DNA of 64,000 nucleotides from Rhizobiales bacterium CCH10-E5 (GTDB lineage Bacteria; Pseudomonadota; Alphaproteobacteria; Rhizobiales; Beijerinckiaceae): NCBI GenBank assembly GCA_001556125.1, contig LSIG01000136.1, positions 75,174 through 139,173 of the forward strand, in the 5' to 3' direction. Position 1 is the stretch's first letter, and the number at the start of each line of letters is the position of its first letter. The notes under the pieces were generated by a model, which did no database searches, had not been told where the DNA came from, and saw only the letters and a list, made by a program, of their open reading frames with translations. Below are positions 27,726-37,111 of the stretch, piece by piece. Made by a program: the position numbers and the translations under genes.

Positions 27726-28961
27726 TCAGCCTGCCTGCGCGCGCGCGAAGCGCGGGATCAGCGTCGACACGCCGAGGGCGAGCACGGCGGCGGCGGCGAA
27801 GCAGGCGGCATAGCCCAGCCTGTCGCCCGCATATCCCGCGATGCGCCAGCCGACGAGGCTGACGATCGAATCCATGCTCTGGAACAGGGTGAAATCGACG
27901 CCGGCCTGGTCGAGCGAGGCGCGGCCCATCAGCTCCGAATAGAGCGCGACGAAGCCCAGTGCGAGCGTGCCGGCCGAGGCGAGATAGATCGCCATCAGCG
28001 CCACCGGCGCATCGAGCTTCAGATGGGCGACGACGGCGAAGGCGAGCATGACGAGCATCTGGATGCCGAGCGTCCAGCCCATCACGCGATAGGCGCCGAT
28101 GCGACGCAGGATCCAGCCGCCGCCGAGCGCGCCCGCCAGCCCGAGCGCGGTGACGCCGAGCCCGTTCAGCGTGCCGATCGCGGTGAGGCTGAGGCCGGCA
28201 TCGACCAGGAAGGGGCCGACCAGCAGCATCGACACCTTCTGGCCGAGCACATAGAGCGCGACCAGAGCGAGGCCGGAGCGGATCTCGGGGCGCTTCAGGG
28301 CCTGCTTGAGCGACTGGGGCGGCTTGTCCTGGCGGGCCGCCACCGCGCCGTCCGGCGTCAGCAGGAAGGGGGCCGCGAGCGCGACCAGCGCGCAGGCCAT
28401 GACCAGCGTCGCCGGCTGCCAGCCCCAATGGTCGATCAGGACGAGGAAGAGGCCGCCGCCGATCGCCGAGCCGAGATAGGCGCCGCCGACCTGGGCGGCA
28501 TTGGCCCAGCCGCGGTCGCGCTCGGCGAAACTCTCGACCGCATGGCCATCGCAGGCGATGTCGATCGTGGCCGACGAGAAGGAGGCCACCATCATCGCGA
28601 CCGTCAGCGGGCCGAGCGCGGTCGGGCCGATCAGCGCGCAGGCGATGACGGCGCCCACCGCAAAGGCGCCGAAGAGCGCGATCGCGCTGCGCGAACGCCG
28701 CACCCCGCCATGCGGCGAGCGTAAGCGCTCCACCGCCGGAGCCCACATGAACTTGAAGGACCAGGGCAGGACGGTGAGCAGGATGAAGGCGATGTCGTCG
28801 AGCGAGGCGCCGCTCTTGCGCATCACCGCCGGCAGGCCGGTGAAGATGACGCCGCCGATGACGCTCTGCGCCACATAGAGCCCGCCCAGCCCGACGACGA
28901 GCCGGGCAACCGGGCCCCGGTGCGCAGCGTCGCCGAGGGCCGCGCCCGCCGCCGCGCTCAC
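27726..28961 (-). CDS. RhtX/FptX-type siderophore MFS permease
   Basis: A 411-aa major facilitator protein with about 12 hydrophobic helices. It resembles RhtX (rhizobactin) and FptX (pyochelin) single-subunit importers, which move ferric siderophores across the inner membrane. 'LPAVMRKSGASLDDIAFILLT', 'FKFMWAPAVE' and 'ATIDIACDGHAVE' are typical of this branch, which is related to AmpG. The start is GTG at 28961, overlapping the TonB receptor stop by 4 bp (GTGA). Context as the middle gene between an outer-membrane receptor and FhuF supports a ferric-siderophore substrate. Confidence 0.87.
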   Translation of the reverse strand: MSAAAGAALGDAAHRGPVARLVVGLGGLYVAQSVIGGVIFTGLPAVMRKSGASLDDIAFILLTVLPWSFKFMWAPAVERLRSPHGGVRRSRSAIALFGAFAVGAVIACALIGPTALGPLTVAMMVASFSSATIDIACDGHAVESFAERDRGWANAAQVGGAYLGSAIGGGLFLVLIDHWGWQPATLVMACALVALAAPFLLTPDGAVAARQDKPPQSLKQALKRPEIRSGLALVALYVLGQKVSMLLVGPFLVDAGLSLTAIGTLNGLGVTALGLAGALGGGWILRRIGAYRVMGWTLGIQMLVMLAFAVVAHLKLDAPVALMAIYLASAGTLALGFVALYSELMGRASLDQAGVDFTLFQSMDSIVSLVGWRIAGYAGDRLGYAACFAAAAVLALGVSTLIPRFARAQAG

Positions 28962-31057
28962 CAGCGGTACCGCAGGCTGGCGAGGACCTTGCGGCCCTGG
29001 TTGAAGTAGCAGTAGCCGGCGGTGCAGACCTGATCGACCTTGTCGAGCAGATTCTGGGCGTTCACCTGCGCGCTGAAGCCCTTGAGCTTCGGATCGAGCT
29101 TCTCGAAATCATAGGTCAGGCGGGCATCGACATAGGCCGTCGCGCTGTTGCGGATGATCAGCCGGTTGTAGTCGTCGCCGAAATTGGCACCGGTGTAGCG
29201 CACGCCGGCACCGAGCCCGAGGCCGCGCAGCGGACCGGTGGCGATGTCGTAGCCCGCCCAGACCGAGAAGGCGTGCTTGGGCACGCTGTTGATCTGGTTG
29301 CCGACCGTGTCGGGCGAGAGTTTGGTGATCTCGGTGTCGGTATAGGCGTAGGAGGCCTGCAGGCTCACCCCGTTGCCGAGCGAGGTCGTCGCGTCGATCT
29401 CGAAGCCGCGGGACTCGAAATCGAGCTGGGTCTGGCGGTTCACCGCATCGACCACGGTGTAGACGATGCCGTCCTTCTGCTTCAGCCAGAAGACCGAGGC
29501 ATTGATGAAGGCGTTGTAGCCCGGCACGGCATATTTCACGCCCGCCTCGGCCGTCTCTCCCTTGGTCGGCTTGGCGACGCCGCCATTCAGCACCGTGCCG
29601 GGATTGGGGTTGAAGGAGGTGCCGTAGCTGACATAGGGCGTCAGCCCGAAATCGGTGACGTAGCTCAGCCCGGCGCGGCCGGTGAAGGCGCCCTCGTCCT
29701 GCTTGGAGGGCGCGGTGCCGGGCACGGTGTAGGTGCTCGAGAGCCAATCGTGCCGGCCGCTCAGCAGCAGGCGCCAGGGGCCCATCTTCATCTCGTCCTG
29801 GACATAGGCGCCGATCAGCGTCTGGCGCTGCTTCGTCGGCTCGGGCAGAGCCGGATCGGAGATGCTGGCGAAGTTGTAGCCGATCCGCGAGCCATAGCTC
29901 GCGCGGCCGACGTCGAGCCCGGTCAGGACCGTATGGCTGATCGGACCGGTGCGCAGGAGCATCTTGAGATAGGTGTCGGTCGAGATCGCATCGAGGTCTT
30001 CCTTGACGCGGCCGGCATAGGTGGTGGTGCCGAACTTCTCGTCCGTCGACAGCGTCGAGACACGCAGGTTCTGGTGGAACGAGACCGTGTCCGAGAATTT
30101 GTGCTCGAACTCGTAGCCGACGCGGCCCTGCTTCTGGGTGAAGTCGTTATAGGCCGGGTTGAACAGGATCGTCCGCTTGGCCCCGACCGTGGGGAAGATC
30201 ACCGTCCCGTCGCGCAGCCTGAAGCTGCCATAATTGTTGTCATAGGCGGTTGAGCCGCCGGTCTTCGAATCCATGTATTCGCCGAGGATGGTGAGCTTGG
30301 TATTCTCATTCGGCTTGAAAGTGATGGCGGGGGCGATGAAGAGGCGGTCGTCGGGGACGCCGGGCAGGCTGGTGTTCGACTCCCGCAGCAGGCCGGTGAT
30401 CCGGTAGAGGACCGTGCCGGCCTGATTGGCCGGGCCGCCGAGGTCGAAATTGATCTGTCGGCGGTTGAAGGGCCCGCCCTGGATCTCGACCTCGCCAAAT
30501 CTCGTCTCGGTCGGGCGCTTCGAGATCGCGTCGATGATGCCGACGGAGGCGCTGGCGCCATAGAGCGAGGAGGCCGGGCCCTTGAGGATCGAGATCGACT
30601 CGAAGCCGTAGGGCTCCATGCGGAACAGGCCGCTCGGGCTGTTGAAGTTCCGCAGGCCGTCGCGGAAGACGCCGGTATAGGTGATGTCGACGCCGCGGAT
30701 GGTGAAGCTGTCGAAGCGCGGGTCGAAGCCGTAGCCGCCGGTGCGGACGCCGGGCGTATAGCCCAGCGCCTCGGTCAGCGATTGCGGGCGGCGCTCCTCG
30801 AGCTGCTTCTGCGTGACCGTGTTGACGGTCTGGGGCGTCTCCGCGACGGGCGTCTCCGTCTTGGTGGCGGTCCGGGTCGTCTTGGGAACGAAGCCGTCAT
30901 TGGCGACGATGCCGGTAGCGCCGCTACCGGGCCGGCGCGCCGCTTCGCCCTGGACGACGATCTCGTCGAGCTGCTCGACGCGCGCCTGCTGGGCGCCGGC
31001 AGGCCAGGCTGGAACCAGGGCGGCAACAGCCGACAGCGCCATGATCGAGCGGTTCAT
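28958..31057 (-). CDS. TonB-dependent siderophore receptor
   Basis: Outer-membrane gated barrel (699 aa) for ferric siderophore uptake. Signal peptide (residues 1-23, 'AWPAGAQ'), a TonB box-like 'DEIVVQG' near 31-37, a plug domain with 'RRPQSLTEALGYTPGVRTGG' and 'FTIRGVDITYTGVFRDGLR', then a 22-strand barrel ending in aromatic 'LASLRYRW'. The family is FhuA/FoxA-like (hydroxamate-type), consistent with FhuF in the operon. The ATG at 31057 has GGAGA upstream. It heads the operon, with an AT-rich region of dyads upstream that probably carries iron control. Confidence 0.93.
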   Translation of the reverse strand: MNRSIMALSAVAALVPAWPAGAQQARVEQLDEIVVQGEAARRPGSGATGIVANDGFVPKTTRTATKTETPVAETPQTVNTVTQKQLEERRPQSLTEALGYTPGVRTGGYGFDPRFDSFTIRGVDITYTGVFRDGLRNFNSPSGLFRMEPYGFESISILKGPASSLYGASASVGIIDAISKRPTETRFGEVEIQGGPFNRRQINFDLGGPANQAGTVLYRITGLLRESNTSLPGVPDDRLFIAPAITFKPNENTKLTILGEYMDSKTGGSTAYDNNYGSFRLRDGTVIFPTVGAKRTILFNPAYNDFTQKQGRVGYEFEHKFSDTVSFHQNLRVSTLSTDEKFGTTTYAGRVKEDLDAISTDTYLKMLLRTGPISHTVLTGLDVGRASYGSRIGYNFASISDPALPEPTKQRQTLIGAYVQDEMKMGPWRLLLSGRHDWLSSTYTVPGTAPSKQDEGAFTGRAGLSYVTDFGLTPYVSYGTSFNPNPGTVLNGGVAKPTKGETAEAGVKYAVPGYNAFINASVFWLKQKDGIVYTVVDAVNRQTQLDFESRGFEIDATTSLGNGVSLQASYAYTDTEITKLSPDTVGNQINSVPKHAFSVWAGYDIATGPLRGLGLGAGVRYTGANFGDDYNRLIIRNSATAYVDARLTYDFEKLDPKLKGFSAQVNAQNLLDKVDQVCTAGYCYFNQGRKVLASLRYRW

Positions 31058-31109
31058 TCCACGTCTCCGGAAGGTGATCTGCCCGGACCCGTAGCGCGAT
31101 ACACAGTCT

Positions 31110-31185
31110 CGGATCAACTCTGATCCGACATTGTGCTGTCGATTATTGCCTCAATACTTGTTTAGACAAATTAAAAGGTAAGACA
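31110..31185 (-). promoter_or_regulatory. Promoter/iron-control region of the siderophore operon
   Basis: The 224-bp gap 31058-31281 contains an AT-rich stretch (31141-31190) with the dyad TTGTTTAGACAA (about 31158-31169) and a separate GGATCA-ACTC-TGATCC dyad (31111-31126). In Hyphomicrobiales, iron uptake genes are controlled by RirA, Irr or Fur. The first dyad partly resembles an Irr-type TTTAGA box but is not a clear match. No further gene lies in this gap. Confidence 0.4.
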
Positions 31186-31281
31186 ATGACGATGGGTTAT
31201 CTTTCGCCCCATACCGTTTCCGGTCTTTCTCGACACACCGACCGGTCCGCCGCGAAGCGCGCGCGTTCACCCTTTCACCCG

Positions 31282-32520
31282 TCAATGCCGCCCCGCCGCG
31301 GGCCGAAACAGGCGCCCCTTTTCCGCCACCAGCACGATCCCGAGCGCCGCGACACCGCAGAGCGCCACGCTGAGTGTCAGCGGCAGCACGGTGCCGTCGA
31401 AATGCTGGCCGATGTAGAAGCCCAACAGCGCGCCGACGATCGTCGTGACGAAGCCCTGGACCGAGGAGGCCGTGCCGGCGACATGGCCGAGCGGATCCAT
31501 CGCCATGGCGCCGAAATTGGGCGCGACCAGCCCGAAGCAGAACATCGTACCGCCCTGCAGGATAGCGAAGCTCCACAGCGCTTCGTACCCCGACCAGGCG
31601 AGGAGGGCATGCAGCCCGGTCAGGCCGATATAGGCGAGCAAGGCGCCATGCGAGACGCGGCGCATGCCGAGCCGGCCGACGATGCGTGAATTGAGCAGCG
31701 AGGCCGCAGCCATGAACATCGCGATCAGCGCGAAGATGGTGGTGAACCACTCCGGCGCCCGGAAAACGTCGACAAAGACCTGCTGGGCCGAATTGATGAA
31801 GCCGAACAATCCGCCGAGCACGAAGGCCATCGCCAGCATGTAGCCGACGGCAAGCCGCGTCGTCAGTGTGGTCCGGAACGCCGCGACCACCGTCGCGACC
31901 TCGATCGGCTTGCGATCCTCGGGCGCTTGCGTCTCGCCCAAGCGACGCATGGCCCAGAGCATGACCAGGGCCCCGAAGATCGTCAGCACGCCGAAGATCC
32001 AGCGCCAGGGCGCGACCCACAGGATCGCCTGGCCGATCGACGGCGCGAGGATCGGGACAGCAAGAAAGACGATCATGGCGAGCGACATGACCCGAGCCAT
32101 GTCGCGGCCGGAATAGCAGTCGCGCACGATCGAGACGACGAGCACGCGCGTCGCCGCGGCGCCGATGCCCTGGGCGACGCGCGCGGCCATCATCGTCTCG
32201 AAGGAGCCGGCGAAGGCCGCCGCGATGCTGGCCGCGACATAGACGATCAGGCCGAATAGCAGGATCGGACGGCGGCCGAAGCGGTCGGCGAGCGTGCCGT
32301 AGACGATCTGGGCGGAGCCGAAGCCGAGCAGATAGGCGGTGATGATCCATTGCCGCTCATTGGCGCCCGCGATTCCGAGCGCCTCCGCCATCTGGGGGAG
32401 CGCCGGCAGCATCGAGTCGATCGCCAGCGCATTGGCCGCCATCAGAGCGGCCATCAGGGCGACGAAGGAACGGAAGCTCATGCCGTGGCGGGGCCCGGCG
32501 GTCGTCGAAGCGTCGGTCAT
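31282..32520 (-). CDS. Bcr/CflA family multidrug efflux MFS transporter
   Basis: A 412-aa drug:H+ antiporter with 12 hydrophobic helices. The loop 2-3 motif 'GTLADRFGRRPILLFG' and motif C-like 'VPILAPSIGQAILWVAPWRWIF' are characteristic of Bcr/CflA pumps (bicyclomycin, sulfonamide, chloramphenicol export). 'DSMLPALPQMAEAL' in helix 1 also fits. The ATG at 32520 is selected; the upstream extension is Arg/Ser-rich shadow sequence. It lies behind the siderophore operon on the same strand but upstream of its promoter region, so it is probably separate. The substrate is unknown. Confidence 0.9.
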   Translation of the reverse strand: MTDASTTAGPRHGMSFRSFVALMAALMAANALAIDSMLPALPQMAEALGIAGANERQWIITAYLLGFGSAQIVYGTLADRFGRRPILLFGLIVYVAASIAAAFAGSFETMMAARVAQGIGAAATRVLVVSIVRDCYSGRDMARVMSLAMIVFLAVPILAPSIGQAILWVAPWRWIFGVLTIFGALVMLWAMRRLGETQAPEDRKPIEVATVVAAFRTTLTTRLAVGYMLAMAFVLGGLFGFINSAQQVFVDVFRAPEWFTTIFALIAMFMAAASLLNSRIVGRLGMRRVSHGALLAYIGLTGLHALLAWSGYEALWSFAILQGGTMFCFGLVAPNFGAMAMDPLGHVAGTASSVQGFVTTIVGALLGFYIGQHFDGTVLPLTLSVALCGVAALGIVLVAEKGRLFRPAAGRH

Positions 32521-32755
32521 GGCAGCCTGTCTGGGCGCCTCACGCCTGACGGCGGGCGCAGATGATCGTAAGCCCCTGCCTGTGGCTCTAGGGCTTCGCG
32601 AAACGCGTGACAACCCGGTGATTTGGCCGCTTGTCATGCGCCAGATGCAGAAAATGGTGCCGCGGCAGCGCCGCCCGAGCACCCGGCCGGGTCGCTGTTT
32701 CGCCGCTGAGGAGTGACCTGCTATCGTCGCGGCCAGTTGGGGGAGCCGTGATCCG

Positions 32756-33475
32756 ATGGTCGATACAGGCGCGACGCGACGTGTCGCCGTGGCACAGGGC
32801 CTGATGACGGTCGAGGGGTTGTCCGATCGCTATGTGCAAGGCCTCGGCCGACCGCTCCGGCTCGTGGCGACGGGGCTTCGACCGATCGGCGGCTTTATCC
32901 TCCGCGACGGGCAGATCGAGGATGCGATGCGGCTGGAGGGCCGCGCGGAGCCAGACGTCGATCGGCTGATGCGGGTCGGCCATCCCGGTGAAGCGACATC
33001 GCTCGGCCTGACCATCCGCCCGGTGGCCGCGCTGGGTGAGGCGCGCGCCCTGATCGTTCTCAGCTTCGACGACGGGGAGGACAGGCCGGAAGAGGGGTTC
33101 CGGGCCGAAATCTTCACTCCGTTGGCGGTCTTCGATGCCCTCGCCAGTGCAGTTCGCGACGGTAGGGCGCAGCGACTGTCGATCGCGGCGATGACGAGCC
33201 TATGGGTGCGGGAGAGCGAGCGCGACGCCCCCGCCAGCTTGCCGGTGTCCTGGCATCTGGGGCTCGATGCCGAGGGACGGGCGAGCGAACCGGCGCGTGG
33301 CCTGGTCGAGAGCCTGGAGTGGCAGCCGACAGGCATGAACCCCGTCACGGCCCCGGCCGCCATCGACGAGGAGCCCGAGGAGACGACGACGGATCTGCTC
33401 GCCCGCATCGACTGGAGCCTGAAGCAGATCGCGCTCGTCCTGCTGTTCCTGCTGATCGTGGTGGCGCTGAAGTGA
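32756..33475 (+). CDS. Tail-anchored protein of unknown function
   Basis: A 239-aa protein not recognised. A mixed alpha/beta cytosolic part (residues 1-195) shows 'VATGLRPIGGFILRDGQIEDAM' and 'SLWVRESERDAPASLPVSWHL'-like beta segments. A linker rich in Pro/Glu/Thr follows, then one membrane helix at the extreme C-terminus ('QIALVLLFLLIVVAL'). No cysteines or catalytic triad stand out. GGGGGAG lies 12 bp before the ATG. It is convergent with the flippase-like gene, whose stop lies only 9 bp away, and divergent from the efflux pump. Confidence 0.7.
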   Translation: MVDTGATRRVAVAQGLMTVEGLSDRYVQGLGRPLRLVATGLRPIGGFILRDGQIEDAMRLEGRAEPDVDRLMRVGHPGEATSLGLTIRPVAALGEARALIVLSFDDGEDRPEEGFRAEIFTPLAVFDALASAVRDGRAQRLSIAAMTSLWVRESERDAPASLPVSWHLGLDAEGRASEPARGLVESLEWQPTGMNPVTAPAAIDEEPEETTTDLLARIDWSLKQIALVLLFLLIVVALK

Positions 33476-33484
33476 GGGCCGGCC

Positions 33485-34459
33485 TCAGCGCTCGTGGCGG
33501 CGGATGCGCCTGATCATCTCGTTGAGGGCAAGCAGCACCAGAGCGAGGATGAAGGGCAGGATGTAATAGATGATGCGGAAGATCAGCAGCGCCCCGAGCA
33601 CGGGCTCGAAGGGCAGGCGGCTGAGCGCCACCAGCATCGTCGCCTCGAAGACGCCGAGTCCCCCCGGCGCATGGCTGGCGATGCCGACGAGGCAGGCGAA
33701 GACATAGACGGCCAGGAAGCTCGGATAGTCGATGCCGTGCCCCCCCGGCAGCAGCACGAAGAGCACGGCCGCCGCCGCACAGACCTCTGCAGCGCCGAGG
33801 AACATCTGGCCCAGCGTGATGCCCAATCCCGGCAGAGGCAGGTTCCATCCGCGCACGCGGATGGTGCGCTCGCCGCTCGAGATCCAGACCAGATAGCCGA
33901 GGGTCCCGGCCGCGACGGCCGCCCCGACCGCCTGAACGACGAGCGGCGAGGTGCGCGCCAGAACCGCGACCGAGGGCGTGGCATAGAGCAGGCTGACGCA
34001 GAGGATGGCGCCGAGGCCGAGCCAGAAGGTCAGCCCCGCGATCACCGTGAGGCTCGCGACCTCGGACGCGCGCACGCCCTTCGGCGAATAGATCCAGTAG
34101 CGGACGGTGCCGCCGGTCACGATTGGAAAGCCGAGCGTGAAGGAAACCGAATAGCTGGTGAAGGAGGCGAGAGCGGTGGTGCGATACGGGATCGACAGGC
34201 CGAGCCGTTTCAGCGCGAGCGCGTCATAGCCCGTCAGCAGGAGATAACTCAGCGCCGTGAAGCCGCAAGCGAGACCCAGCTGGCGCAGGCTCGCATTGGC
34301 GAAGGCATTGGCCAGTTCGCCCGGTTGGATTTCGCGGACGATGTGCCAGAGCACCACCAGCGAGGCGCCGAAGATGATGACGCTGGCAAGCGGGCCGACC
34401 CACCACCAACGGCTGCGCCGGCGTGGCGGCATTCCAGGCTCGAGCGGGCCGAACGACAT
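33485..34459 (-). CDS. Lysylphosphatidylglycerol synthase TM-domain (UPF0104) protein
   Basis: An integral membrane protein (about 324 aa, eight hydrophobic helices) of the LPG_synthase_TM / UPF0104 family. It has 'SYSVSFTLGFPIVTGGTVRYWIYSPKGV' near the middle and 'ASHAPGGLGVFEATML' later. These motifs occur in the flippase half of MprF and in stand-alone YbhN-like proteins. The catalytic aminoacyl-transferase half is absent, so lipid flipping or hopanoid/polyprenyl handling is more likely than lysyl-lipid synthesis. An in-frame GTG exists at 34465. No functional partner is adjacent. Confidence 0.8.
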   Translation of the reverse strand: MSFGPLEPGMPPRRRSRWWWVGPLASVIIFGASLVVLWHIVREIQPGELANAFANASLRQLGLACGFTALSYLLLTGYDALALKRLGLSIPYRTTALASFTSYSVSFTLGFPIVTGGTVRYWIYSPKGVRASEVASLTVIAGLTFWLGLGAILCVSLLYATPSVAVLARTSPLVVQAVGAAVAAGTLGYLVWISSGERTIRVRGWNLPLPGLGITLGQMFLGAAEVCAAAAVLFVLLPGGHGIDYPSFLAVYVFACLVGIASHAPGGLGVFEATMLVALSRLPFEPVLGALLIFRIIYYILPFILALVLLALNEMIRRIRRHER

Positions 34460-34619
34460 GCGCACTCATGACGGGTTCTGGCGCCGGCCGGAGAGCGGCG
34501 GCGCCGATTGCGGACACGAGGCGCCGAAGGGCCCCGGCCGCAGAGATAAAGCCTGTGCACCAATCCACAAGGCGGGACCGCCTGCCGAATGGGACCCATG
34601 AGCCCGGCGCGGGGGTGGC

Positions 34620-35195
34620 TCAGCCGGTCTTGCGGAACACCCGCAGCGTCTTGAACGAGGCAACCTCTTCGACAGCGGCGGTCTTAGCCCAGTCGGCGAT
34701 GATGGGCTCCGCCGTCGCATAGGCGAAGGAGCCGGTGTAGAACAGCAGGTAGCCGCCGGCGTCGGTCTGGCCCGTGAACAGGTCGATCACCTCGCGGTCG
34801 GTCAGCGCTCCATAGGCATCGTTCGCTTCCGTCCTGAACTCGCAGGCATGGAAAAGGGTGACGATGTCGAAGCGCGGCAGCAGCTTCGCATTGCTGGTGT
34901 AGATGTCGCCGAAATAGGCGCTGTAGGTCTTGGTGATGGTCGGGTTGCCGGTCGCCAGTTTGACGAAGGCGTCGTATTCCTTGGGCGAGGCGGTGATGCC
35001 CAGCACCGTGCAGTCAAGCTCCGGCTCGGCACAGCGGATGCCGACATAGTGATGGCCGCCGGTCCCGAAGTGGTAGACGCGTTTGCCGGTGAGGCCGAGC
35101 TCCTCGAGCCATTCGACGAAATGCACGTCGCAGGGGCATTGCTCGACACGCAGGCCCCAGTAGACGTCCCAGATGTTCATCGCGGCAGCAGTCAT
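34620..35195 (-). CDS. Rossmann-like protein of unknown function
   Basis: A 191-aa soluble protein that looks like a degenerate class I methyltransferase fold. 'KRVYHFGTGGHHYVGI' takes the place of the glycine-rich motif I, 'CTVLGITASPKEYDAFVKLA' motif II, 'RFDIVTLFHACEF' motif IV, and late strands 'GGYLLFYTGSFAYA' follow. The SAM-binding acidic residue is not obvious, so activity is uncertain. The start at 35195 has GGAG 9 bp upstream; longer starts would overlap the ABC gene. It follows the SbmA/YddA-like ABC gene by 29 bp, so the two are likely cotranscribed. Confidence 0.65.
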   Translation of the reverse strand: MTAAAMNIWDVYWGLRVEQCPCDVHFVEWLEELGLTGKRVYHFGTGGHHYVGIRCAEPELDCTVLGITASPKEYDAFVKLATGNPTITKTYSAYFGDIYTSNAKLLPRFDIVTLFHACEFRTEANDAYGALTDREVIDLFTGQTDAGGYLLFYTGSFAYATAEPIIADWAKTAAVEEVASFKTLRVFRKTG

Positions 35196-35224
35196 CGTCT
35201 CAGGCTCCAGAGGGCGGTGAAGGG

Positions 35225-37051
35225 TCATTCGGCGGGTTCGGCATGGACCGGTGCCGCGCAAGGCGCGACGCTATCGGAGGCCGGCTGGCGCTGTGCCATC
35301 CGCACCACCCCGCCGGCGCGCTTGAGGAGCAGGCGGTGGGTCGCGACCTCGGCGAAGCCGGCGCCCTGCCCGAAGGCGATGATGATGGCGTCCGGCCGGG
35401 CGGCACGCAGCTGGCCGAGCAGCTCCAGCGCCGCGTCGGTGTCGAACGCGCTCGTGGCCTCGTCCAGCAGGATGATGTCGGGCTGCTCGAGTTCGGCCCG
35501 CGCCAGGGCCAGGCGCTGCCGGTCGCCGGTGGCGAGTTCCCGATCCCAGTCGCGGGTCTCGTCCAGCGAGGGAGCGAGCGTCGAGAGGCCGTAGCGCCGC
35601 AGCACCCCGTGGAGCTGCTCCTCCGGCAGGCTGTGGCCGGTTTCGAGCACGGCGCGCAGGCTGCCCTCCGAGAGGTGCAGCTTGTGCGGCACAGCGGTGA
35701 CGAAGGCATTGGACGGCAGGCCTATCTCGCCACGCCCCCAGGGCCAGAGCCCAGCCACGGCCTGGATCAGCGCCGCCTTGCCGAGACCGAGTTCGCCCGA
35801 GACGTGCAAGGTGGCACCCGGCGGCAGCGCGCAGGTGATGTCGGCGACCAGGGTCCGTCCGTCGCGGTCGATCAGGGTGATGTCGTCGAGGCGGAAGGAT
35901 CCGTCCGCGCTCGGGGAGACGGCCAGATGCTCACCGGGCGGCTCGCCGTCGATCCGCTCCAGCGCATCGGCGAGTTCGTTGACGCGCCGGGCCGCCGCCA
36001 GCCATTCGGCGATGCGCATGAAGTTGTCGAGCAGCCAGTTGAAGGCGTTCTGGACGGCGACGAACGCGGCCGCGACCTGAACGACCCCGCCGAGCGACAT
36101 CTCGCCGGAGAGATATTTCGGCGCAGCCAGGAGCAATGGCACCACCGGCACGAGCGCGCCGCTGCCATTGGTGATCCAGGTCAGCCGGCCGCGCTGGCGG
36201 ATCATGGCGAGCCAGCGGCCGACGAGCCCGTCATAGGTCCGTGCCACGGCGAGGCGCTCGCCCGTCTCGGTGCGCGAGAGCGCGATCGTCTCGCCATGGT
36301 CGCGGATCCGCATCAGCGAGAAGCGCAGCCGCGCCTCGGCCTCGTTGCGCGCCGCGATCAGGCCGGGCAGGCGCCGGCCGACGATTGTGACGAGCAGAGA
36401 GACCAGGACGGCATAGATGATCGCCGCCAGAACGAGATAGGCCGGAACGACAAGGGTGGTGCCCCCGGTCTGGACCGTGAGCGCCCCGCCGATCTTCCAG
36501 AGGATTTCGATGAAGGTGATGATGGTGATGACCGCGGAGAGCAGCCCGATGGCGAAATCGACCACCGGCTCCGTCGCCCAGCGGACGTCGTCGGCGATAC
36601 GGTATTCGGGATTGGCCGGCTCGTAGCCGGACAGGCTCAGGCGGAAGAAGCGGCGCTGGCCGACCCAGCGGTCGGCGAGCTTGGCTGTGACCCAGTGCCG
36701 CCAATGTACCTGGAAGGTCTCGCGTGCGACCAGGATCACCACGCCGAGCCCGGCCACGATCAGCACCAGCACGGGGAAGACGGCGACCGCGATCAGGGCG
36801 CTCTCGCTGTCGCGCTTCTCCAGCGCGTCGAAGAACCAGCCGTTCCAGCGATTGACGGTCACATTGGCAAAGACGCCGAGGATGATCGCGCAGCCCAGCA
36901 GCAGCGACCAGAACCAGGCGCGCCCGGCCTGCGCGCCGCGCCAGAAGCCGCCGGTGAGCCGCGCGAAGCGCAACGCCACCTGCCGGTCCCCCGGCACAGC
37001 TCCCCTACCCGGCGTCTCACCTGCCGCCCGCACGAACCCGACGATCCCCAA
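35225..37051 (-). CDS. SbmA/YddA-like ABC transporter with degenerate ATPase motifs
   Basis: A 608-aa fused permease-ATPase of the ABCD/YddA (SbmA_BacA) family. About six helices occupy residues 40-340 ('FANVTVNRWNGWFFDALEKRD' is the family signature). The nucleotide-binding domain is unusual. Walker A reads 'GELGLGKAAL' (Ser/Thr replaced by Ala), the Q-loop Gln is missing ('TAVPHKLHL'), the signature is 'LATGDRQR' instead of LSxGxQQR, and the H-loop His is replaced ('AFGQGAGF'). Walker B 'IILLDEATSAFD' is intact. ATP hydrolysis may be impaired. The TTG start at 37051 is uncertain; a downstream GTG is possible. The Rossmann-like gene follows. Confidence 0.82.
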   Translation of the reverse strand: MGIVGFVRAAGETPGRGAVPGDRQVALRFARLTGGFWRGAQAGRAWFWSLLLGCAIILGVFANVTVNRWNGWFFDALEKRDSESALIAVAVFPVLVLIVAGLGVVILVARETFQVHWRHWVTAKLADRWVGQRRFFRLSLSGYEPANPEYRIADDVRWATEPVVDFAIGLLSAVITIITFIEILWKIGGALTVQTGGTTLVVPAYLVLAAIIYAVLVSLLVTIVGRRLPGLIAARNEAEARLRFSLMRIRDHGETIALSRTETGERLAVARTYDGLVGRWLAMIRQRGRLTWITNGSGALVPVVPLLLAAPKYLSGEMSLGGVVQVAAAFVAVQNAFNWLLDNFMRIAEWLAAARRVNELADALERIDGEPPGEHLAVSPSADGSFRLDDITLIDRDGRTLVADITCALPPGATLHVSGELGLGKAALIQAVAGLWPWGRGEIGLPSNAFVTAVPHKLHLSEGSLRAVLETGHSLPEEQLHGVLRRYGLSTLAPSLDETRDWDRELATGDRQRLALARAELEQPDIILLDEATSAFDTDAALELLGQLRAARPDAIIIAFGQGAGFAEVATHRLLLKRAGGVVRMAQRQPASDSVAPCAAPVHAEPAE

Positions 37052-37111
37052 CCGCCGGTTTTCCGGCTTTGGCGACAGGCTGGCCGCGGCCGAATGAACT
37101 CAGAATGAACG

